The position numbers were made by a program, and so were the translations under genes. A stretch of 5,254 nucleotides of DNA from Xanthobacteraceae bacterium. GTDB lineage: Bacteria; Pseudomonadota; Alphaproteobacteria; Rhizobiales; Xanthobacteraceae. Below the pieces are notes generated by a model. That model saw only the letters and a list, made by a program, of their open reading frames with translations. It was not told where the DNA came from and did not search any database. The stretch covers positions 1 through 5,254 of the forward strand of contig JASHWN010000181.1 of the NCBI GenBank assembly GCA_030044035.1, written 5' to 3'. The first letter of the stretch is position 1. Each line of letters begins with the position of its first letter. Of this stretch, positions 1-5,254 are shown piece by piece.

Positions 1-379
1 GCTCGCAGGCCAGATCGAGCCAGCGCGCCTGGGCGCCGGTCGCCAGAACGAGCGCTTCAGCCAAATAGACGTCGCCGGAATCGCATTCGATGCGGAACGG
101 ACGGCGCTGCAAGTCGACGGCGCTGACGTGATCGGCGACGAGCTTGGTGCCGACATGGCCGGCCTGCTTCTTCATCCGCTCCATCAGCCAGGGGCCCTGG
201 ATGACGTCGGCGAAGCCCGGATAATTCTCCACGTCGGTGGTGACGGTGAGCTGGCCGCCCGGCGTAATGCCCTCGATCAGGATCGGTTCGAGCATGGCGC
301 GCGCCGCATAGATTGCGGCGGTATAGCCCGCGGGCCCCGAGCCGATGATGACGACTTTGGCGTGGGTGGTTTGGCTCAC
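1..379 (-). CDS. trxB: Thioredoxin reductase TrxB, N-terminal part (3' end outside window)
   Basis: NADPH-dependent FAD enzyme that reduces thioredoxin in the cytoplasm. The 126 codons present give the N-terminal FAD-binding Rossmann segment: KVVIIGSGPAGYTAAIYAAR (residues 8-27) carries the GxGxxG/A dinucleotide motif, followed by PGGQL and TTDVENYPGF, which are hallmarks of bacterial TrxB. VLATGAQARWL near the window edge is the second conserved FAD/NADPH-domain strand. The redox CxxC motif should lie further on, outside the window, so catalytic integrity cannot be judged. The start is GTG (377-379): the upstream ATG at 394-392 is in another frame and stops at once, and the reading frame above GTG has no ATG nearby. 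The Shine-Dalgarno is weak (GGAA, seven bases upstream). The length before the Rossmann motif matches alphaproteobacterial TrxB. The gene is separated from the HxlR gene by 234 bp and probably has its own promoter. Confidence 0.95.
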   Translation of the reverse strand, partial: MSQTTHAKVVIIGSGPAGYTAAIYAARAMLEPILIEGITPGGQLTVTTDVENYPGFADVIQGPWLMERMKKQAGHVGTKLVADHVSAVDLQRRPFRIECDSGDVYLAEALVLATGAQARWLDLACE

Positions 380-506
380 CGGCTCGTTCCGCTCATTGTC
401 GCGGGCATCGGCGCAGCCCGCCAAAAACCCCGGCACATCAGGGCGTTAGTCTCGTCCAGCCGGGAAAGAGCCAGCCCCGCCTCGATCAGGTGAGCCGCCC
501 GCAGCC

Positions 507-534
507 AATTTAGGGATTTTTACCAGCTATGCAA
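507..534 (-). promoter_or_regulatory. Possible trxB promoter (weak)
   Basis: Read on the minus strand, TTGCAT (534-529), a 16-bp spacer and TAAATT (512-507) form a loose sigma-70-like pair in the 234-bp gap between the HxlR stop and the trxB start. This would give a leader of about 120 bases. Three of six and four of six bases match consensus, so this is the best candidate in the gap and not a firm call. I see no convincing terminator after the HxlR gene here, so some read-through into trxB is also possible. Confidence 0.2.
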
Positions 535-613
535 GCGACGCAGGGGTCGGAAAACAAAACGCGGGGACCGAGAACAGAACGGCGGCGGGCAAAAGCGGAC
601 GGTCAGCAACGCC

Positions 614-949
614 TTAGCTTGGTTTGCGCGATGCCGAAAAGCTTGTGTGCTTTTGTCCCCAATCCCTGAGAGTCCGCAGCACGGGCCGCAGCTCGTTTCC
701 CTTTTCGGTGAGAATGTACTCGGCCCGCGGCGGGTGGTCTTCATAGAAGCGCCGTTGGATGATGCCGTGTTCTTCCAACGTCTTTAGACGCGCCGACAGC
801 GTGTTTGGGCTTATCCCCGACAGTGAGTCGATAAAATCCTGAAACTTGCGCGGCCCCTCCAATATGAGGTCGCGCAGGATGAGGATAGTCCACCGTTCGC
901 CGATGACTTCTAGGGTTCTGGCGACCGGACACCGTTGATCGTAGGCCAT
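614..949 (-). CDS. HxlR-family winged helix-turn-helix transcriptional regulator
   Basis: DNA-binding regulator of 111 residues, the usual size for HxlR proteins, which act as dimers on inverted repeats. The sequence starts MAYDQRCPVARTLEVIGERW, the classic HxlR N-terminus. Next come LILRDLILEGPRKFQDF (23-39), a recognition-helix segment GISPNTLSARLKTLEEHGII (45-64), and the wing RRFYEDHPPRAEYILTEKG (66-84). A C-terminal dimerisation helix follows, LRPVLRTLRDWGQKH (87-101). Cys7 sits where YodB/HypR-type members carry their thiol sensor; it is the only cysteine. ATG at 949 is chosen because homologues begin at this MxYDQxCP block. An in-frame ATG at 1006 would add 19 residues with no family resemblance. 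Neither start has a good Shine-Dalgarno. The gene is divergent from a membrane protein gene and has a strong promoter overlapped by a palindrome (1051-1079), so autoregulation and control of the neighbour are the natural inference. The inducing signal is unknown. Confidence 0.93.
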   Translation of the reverse strand: MAYDQRCPVARTLEVIGERWTILILRDLILEGPRKFQDFIDSLSGISPNTLSARLKTLEEHGIIQRRFYEDHPPRAEYILTEKGNELRPVLRTLRDWGQKHTSFSASRKPS

Positions 950-1047
950 CGATAGGCACCGACCGGAAGCGACCAGGGCCGCCGCTCGCGTAAGCGCGGA
1001 CAGCATCGGTCGTCAACCGCTTCACAAGCGCTTTACTAATTACACAA

Positions 1048-1076
1048 TATATATTGACTACGATCATAGGAGTCAA
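1048..1076 (-). promoter_or_regulatory. Promoter of the HxlR gene
   Basis: On the minus strand, TTGACT (1076-1071; five of six bases match TTGACA) is followed by an exactly 17-bp spacer and TATATA (1053-1048; four of six match TATAAT). Transcription would start near 1041, about 90 bases before the preferred ATG at 949. The -35 box is one arm of the 1051-1079 palindrome, so a protein bound there would block RNA polymerase. This is the best-formed promoter in the window. Confidence 0.6.
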
Positions 1077-1079
1077 TAT
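1051..1079. promoter_or_regulatory. Palindromic operator in the divergent control region
   Basis: ATATTGACT (1051-1059) and AGTCAATAT (1071-1079) are perfect 9-bp inverted repeats. The 11-bp centre is also partly symmetric about C1065 (AT/AT at 1063-1064 and 1066-1067, C1061/G1069), so the whole 29 bp has two mismatched pairs and one central base. A second perfect 12-bp palindrome, CAATATATATTG (1045-1056), abuts and overlaps the left arm. It gives three related half-sites: CAATAT (1045-1050), ATATTG (1051-1056) and CAATAT (1074-1079). HxlR-family proteins are known to bind inverted repeats near their own promoters, so this is the likely binding site of the adjacent regulator. That assignment is inferred from position and symmetry. 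Confidence 0.6.
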
Positions 1080-1082
1080 CCC
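1054..1082 (+). promoter_or_regulatory. Possible weak promoter for the membrane protein gene
   Basis: Mirror image of the HxlR promoter: TTGACT (1054-1059) with a 17-bp spacer to TATCCC (1077-1082). The -35 is good but the -10 matches at only three positions, as expected of a promoter that needs help or is kept low. Transcription would start near 1089, inside the first micro-ORF, which would then be untranslated. No better plus-strand pair was found upstream; TTCACA (1021-1026) has only CAATAT (1045-1050) at a workable distance. Confidence 0.25.
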
Positions 1083-1160
1083 ATGCTCCACGAAGCTGAG
1101 GCCGAGGCTGAACACGCCGGCTGCAGGCTTCTCACAGCAGGAGAAGGGACCCGAACATGA
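1083..1160 (+). CDS. Putative 25-residue micro-ORF at the head of the membrane gene leader
   Basis: ATG at 1083 is preceded by AGGAG (1068-1072) at a 10-base spacing and opens 25 codons, ending in TGA at 1158-1160. That stop overlaps the next start as ATGA (1157-1160). The peptide begins MLHEAEAEAEHAGCRL: an acidic Glu-Ala run, then GCRLLTAGEGTRT, with no membrane segment or recognised family. It could be a leader peptide that couples translation to the next cistron, or plain 5' leader with a chance ORF. Its Shine-Dalgarno lies inside the operator palindrome. If the mirror promoter at 1054-1082 is the real one, the transcript starts after this ATG and the peptide does not exist. It is listed for the double overlap pattern and the Shine-Dalgarno; the function is unknown. 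Confidence 0.25.
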   Translation: MLHEAEAEAEHAGCRLLTAGEGTRT

Positions 1161-1258
1161 TGCTGGTTCTATCGATCTTGGCCTTCATCTGGCTGGCGCC
1201 ATTTGGCCGCCGGCCTGCACCACTTACGAAGCCCAGCAAAAAGGAGATCGCAGCATGA
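1157..1258 (+). CDS. Putative 33-residue single-span membrane microprotein, coupled to the next gene
   Basis: ATG at 1157 has a purine-rich Shine-Dalgarno, AGGAGAAGGGA (1139-1149; AAGGGA is seven bases from the ATG). It opens 33 codons ending in TGA at 1256-1258, which overlaps the start of the membrane protein gene as ATGA (1255-1258). The product begins MMLVLSILAFIWLAPFGRRP, a hydrophobic stretch of about 16 residues, then a basic proline- and lysine-containing tail (PLTKPSKKEIAA). That is the layout of a small bitopic membrane protein with a cytoplasmic C-terminus. Overlap with a downstream polytopic membrane protein suggests translational coupling and perhaps a shared complex. The alternative is that the ORF serves only to deliver ribosomes to the strong downstream Shine-Dalgarno. 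No family is recognised, and conservation is untested. Confidence 0.45.
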   Translation: MMLVLSILAFIWLAPFGRRPAPLTKPSKKEIAA

Positions 1259-1956
1259 CCCTGGCGTTCCTCCAAGTTATCTTGCAATCGATCTCGTCGA
1301 CGCTGCATTGGCTCGGTTTTTCGTTTGGTGTCTGCGCGGCTTCGCACGACAAATCGCAGCAGCGGCATTGGATCATTGGTGCAGCGCTGGTTTCCGCATT
1401 GTGGTTGGTCAGCATTGTGGTTGTCGGTGCCGACAATGTCTTCCAGGGAAGGGCCATTCCGGCAACGCTGCTCGCGACATTGGCGGCGGGATATCTTTTG
1501 CTGTTGTCGCCGACGTTCCGGGGCAGCATTGCGGCTATTCCGCAGCACTGGCTGATCGCGATCCAGACCTTCAGGATTGTCGGCGGGGTTTTCCTGGTCC
1601 GCTATTTTGCCGGTCAGTTGCCCGGGATTTTTGCCATTCCGGCGGGCGTCGGCGACGTTGTCACCGGCCTCTTGGCGCCGCTAGTTGCCTATTGGTGGTT
1701 TGTCGGCAGATCCTATGCGCGTGGCGCGGCGATCGCCTGGAATCTCTTCGGCATGGCCGATCTGATCAACGCCGTAGCGATTGGAGCGCTGACCGGTGCT
1801 GGCGGCGGAATCGTATTTCCAATCGTGCTGATCCCGATCTATGGGGTGCCGCGCGCATTCCTCATCCACTCCTATTCGCTCATTGGGTTGCTTCGGCAAT
1901 CCTCGCCCCGGCACGAGCCAAGGGCGGCGCTACGTTACGGCTTCGAAGCGTCATGA
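1255..1956 (+). CDS. Conserved polytopic membrane protein of unknown function
   Basis: A 233-residue integral inner-membrane protein with no enzymatic or transport motif that I can name. Likely membrane spans are near residues 5-28 (less hydrophobic), 39-58, 67-86, 100-120, 125-149, 158-181 and 184-212. The core segment FRIVGGVFLVRYFAGQLPGIFAIPAGVGDVVTGL (106-139) resembles a block I associate with uncharacterised bacterial membrane proteins; the PG(I/L)FA(I/L)PAG(V/L)GD pattern is its signature. Asp134, Arg107 and Asp169 are polar residues within or at the edge of spans and may matter for function. The C-terminus (213-233) is polar. ATG at 1255 is chosen for its strong AAGGAGA (1241-1247) seven bases away; extending the frame upstream runs through hydrophilic, family-unlike sequence. 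It overlaps the 33-residue ORF by ATGA and is divergent from the HxlR gene, so it is the probable target of that regulator. Some HxlR regulators control neighbouring quinone or stress genes, but a transport, quinone or stress role here is not shown. Confidence 0.88.
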   Translation: MTLAFLQVILQSISSTLHWLGFSFGVCAASHDKSQQRHWIIGAALVSALWLVSIVVVGADNVFQGRAIPATLLATLAAGYLLLLSPTFRGSIAAIPQHWLIAIQTFRIVGGVFLVRYFAGQLPGIFAIPAGVGDVVTGLLAPLVAYWWFVGRSYARGAAIAWNLFGMADLINAVAIGALTGAGGGIVFPIVLIPIYGVPRAFLIHSYSLIGLLRQSSPRHEPRAALRYGFEAS

Positions 1957-2013
1957 GGCTGCGCGGGCCAGCGCCCACTTATAATATCAACGGCTCTTAT
2001 TGCTGACTCATAT

Positions 2014-2156
2014 CCGTCACCCTGAGGTGTGAGCGAAGCGAGCCTCGAAGGGCGACGGCCCGTGAGTCCTCGGCCGTATCCTTCGAGGGCCGCGGAGCTT
2101 GTCATCGGGCCGGCCACTTCGGGCCGGACCCGTTGGCGGCCACCTCAGGATGACGG
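2014..2156. repeat. Composite palindromic intergenic repeat of the Bradyrhizobium-like type
   Basis: Outer arms CCGTCACCCTGAGGTG (2014-2029) and CACCTCAGGATGACGG (2141-2156) are inverted repeats matching at 15 of 16 bases. Nested inside are CCTCGAAGG (2043-2051) with CCTTCGAGG (2080-2088), extended by GACGGCC/GGCCGT-like sequence. There is also a GC-rich hairpin, CCGGCC (2110-2115) with GGCCGG (2122-2127). The GAGCGAAGCGAGCCTCGAAGG wording is what I recall from multicopy intergenic palindromes of Bradyrhizobium, Rhodopseudomonas and relatives. It encodes no transposase, so any movement would depend on an enzyme supplied elsewhere. Sitting between two 3' ends, it could also act as an RNA stabiliser or terminator. 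Copy number cannot be seen here. Confidence 0.75.
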
Positions 2157-2201
2157 TCAACATTAATTGCGCTTGGTATAAGTTTATGTAGCGCAAATAG
2201 C

Positions 2202-2228
2202 ACAATGCCGCCTCCACGGCGGCATTGT
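2202..2228 (-). terminator. Probable greA transcript terminator hairpin
   Basis: ACAATGCCGCC (2202-2212) and GGCGGCATTGT (2218-2228) form a perfect 11-bp stem with a 5-base loop, starting 46 bases after the greA stop on the minus strand. No run of T follows the stem in either direction (minus strand continues GCTATTTGCGC), so it is not a textbook intrinsic terminator. It could end transcription from both converging genes or protect the greA mRNA 3' end. Confidence 0.55.
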
Positions 2229-2274
2229 AACTTACGTCGCCGACCGCATCGAAGGCCGGCGCCCTTAGTCGCTG

Positions 2275-2748
2275 CTATTTCCACTCGACTTTCATCACCT
2301 CGTACGCCTTGGCACCGCCGGGCGTGACGACTTCGACTTGCGCGCCCTTTTTCTTGCCGACCAGCGCGCGGGCCAGCGGCGAGGTGATGGAAATCTTGCC
2401 CTTCTTGGCATCGGCTTCGGGCTCGCCGACGATCTGCCAGACCGATTTCTTGTCGGTGTCCTCGTCGATCAGCGTGACCGTCGCGCCGAACGTGATGGTG
2501 TCGCCGGACAGCTTCGACACGTCGATGACCTCGGCGCGCGCGAGCTTGTCCTCCAGTTCGGCGATGTGGCCTTCATTGAGCGACTGGGCTTCCTTGGCAG
2601 CATGGTATTCGGCGTTCTCCGACAGATCGCCATGGGTGCGCGCGTCGGTGATTTGCTGAATGATGCGAGGCCGCTCGACCTGCTGGCATTGCCGCAGCTG
2701 CTCCTCGAGCGCGGCGTAGCCCGCCGCTGTCATCGGGATTTTGTCCAT
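2275..2748 (-). CDS. greA: Transcription elongation factor GreA
   Basis: Cytoplasmic factor that enters the RNA polymerase secondary channel and stimulates cleavage of backtracked transcripts, rescuing stalled complexes. It has 157 residues, the normal length. The N-terminal coiled coil (about 1-75) contains [18 protein letters not shown] (36-53), whose tip residues Asp41 and Glu44 match the catalytic acidic pair of E. coli GreA. The C-terminal FKBP-like domain (about 82-157) includes [15 protein letters not shown] and ends VEWK. ATG at 2748 fits the usual MxKIPMT start and has GGAGG (2763-2759) ten bases upstream plus a closer GGAGAG (2756-2751). It lies 117 bp after carB on the same strand. 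The hairpin in that gap and the lack of a clear promoter leave open whether it is co-transcribed with carB. A hairpin lies beyond its stop. Confidence 0.97.
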   Translation of the reverse strand: MDKIPMTAAGYAALEEQLRQCQQVERPRIIQQITDARTHGDLSENAEYHAAKEAQSLNEGHIAELEDKLARAEVIDVSKLSGDTITFGATVTLIDEDTDKKSVWQIVGEPEADAKKGKISITSPLARALVGKKKGAQVEVVTPGGAKAYEVMKVEWK

Positions 2749-2794
2749 CGCTCTCCAACCTCCAAAGGCCGCAGAGTCAAAACTTTTATCGCGT

Positions 2795-2812
2795 GCCGGC
2801 CTCCCGGCCAGC
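2795..2812 (-). terminator. Possible hairpin between carB and greA
   Basis: GCCGGCC (2795-2801) and GGCCAGC (2806-2812) can pair over seven positions with one wobble around a 4-base loop, about 55 bases after the carB stop. The sequence beyond it on the minus strand is ACGCGATAAAAGTTTTGACTC, which is AT-rich but not a U tract. It may be a weak terminator or attenuator, or only GC-rich coincidence. A second tight palindrome, GGTCG/CGACC (2852-2864), sits directly after the carB stop. Confidence 0.3.
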
Positions 2813-2865
2813 CGCGCGTCGCAAGCTCTGTCTCTTTCGTACCGCCGCCCCGGTCGGTCCGACCC

Positions 2866-5254
<2,389 letters not shown>

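Larger units (their letters stand above)
1957..2274. other. Gene-free stretch between convergent genes
   Basis: Between the 3' ends of the membrane protein gene and greA I see no credible gene. The short frames here lack Shine-Dalgarno sequences and family resemblance and run through the palindromic repeat. The stretch holds the composite repeat (2014-2156) and an 11-bp hairpin (2202-2228). The 2157-2200 segment is AT-rich and unremarkable apart from a 6-bp inverted repeat, TTGCGC/GCGCAA, about 19 bases apart. Confidence 0.7.

Noticed and set aside
128..493. A 121-codon plus-strand frame across trxB and its upstream region
   Set aside because: Antisense shadow of trxB, whose FAD-binding motif is unambiguous on the minus strand.
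950..1006. Upstream ATG at 1006 as the start of the HxlR regulator
   Set aside because: The extra 19 residues have no counterpart in the family as I know it, and there is no good Shine-Dalgarno. ATG at 949 gives the canonical N-terminus, although the longer form is not strictly excluded.
1070..1074. GAGTC (a CcrM-type GANTC methylation site) in one arm of the operator
   Set aside because: Several other GANTC sites occur in the window, for example near 2005, 2064 and 2774, so one in the operator is not remarkable without methylation data.
741..1115. A 124-codon minus-strand frame overlapping the HxlR gene and control region
   Set aside because: It runs through the promoter palindrome and the conserved HxlR coding sequence in another frame; no Shine-Dalgarno or domain.
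1054..1254. N-terminal extension of the membrane protein to a TTG at 1054
   Set aside because: The TTG is the -35 box and palindrome arm, the added 67 residues are hydrophilic, and ATG at 1255 has a strong AAGGAGA at ideal spacing.
1203..2006. A 267-codon plus-strand frame overlapping the membrane protein gene
   Set aside because: Alternative frame rich in Arg, Cys and Gly, with no Shine-Dalgarno. The hydrophobic frame from 1255 has clear membrane-protein character.

Overview
The window looks like chromosomal DNA of an alphaproteobacterium of the order Hyphomicrobiales (Rhizobiales). Bradyrhizobium/Rhodopseudomonas-like or Xanthobacteraceae-like relatives fit best. The evidence is the high GC content, the close resemblance of the CarB, GreA and TrxB proteins to that group, and an intergenic palindromic repeat (GTCACCCTGAGGTG...CACCTCAGGATGAC type) of the kind common in Bradyrhizobium-like genomes. 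The family placement rests on recognising the sequences, not on a search.

Layout. Three housekeeping genes lie on the minus strand. carB (large subunit of carbamoyl-phosphate synthetase; its 5' end is outside the window) runs from 5254 to 2866. greA (transcript cleavage factor) runs from 2748 to 2275. The first 126 codons of trxB (thioredoxin reductase) run from 379 to 1. Between greA and trxB lies what looks like a small accessory module. It holds an HxlR-family regulator on the minus strand (949-614) and, divergent from it on the plus strand, a 233-residue polytopic membrane protein of unknown function (1255-1956). Two possible micro-ORFs (1083-1160 and 1157-1258) precede the membrane protein gene and join it through two successive ATGA stop/start overlaps.

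Control. The divergent control region (about 950-1082) contains a perfect 9-bp inverted repeat with an 11-bp centre that is itself partly symmetric (1051-1079). It covers the -35 box and spacer of a good promoter for the HxlR gene (TTGACT, 17 bp, TATATA on the minus strand). It also covers a poorer mirror-image promoter facing the membrane gene. The simplest reading is a self-regulating HxlR switch that also controls the membrane protein. The regulator has a cysteine at residue 7, in the position of the redox-sensing N-terminal cysteine of YodB-type HxlR proteins, so a redox or electrophile signal is plausible but unproven.

The gene-free stretch 1957-2274 holds a composite palindromic repeat of about 143 bp (2014-2156) and an 11-bp perfect hairpin (2202-2228) that probably ends the greA transcript. 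carB, greA and trxB are ordinary core genes. The part worth following up is the regulator, operator, micro-ORFs and membrane protein between them. No tRNA, rRNA, CRISPR array, insertion sequence or integrase was seen.
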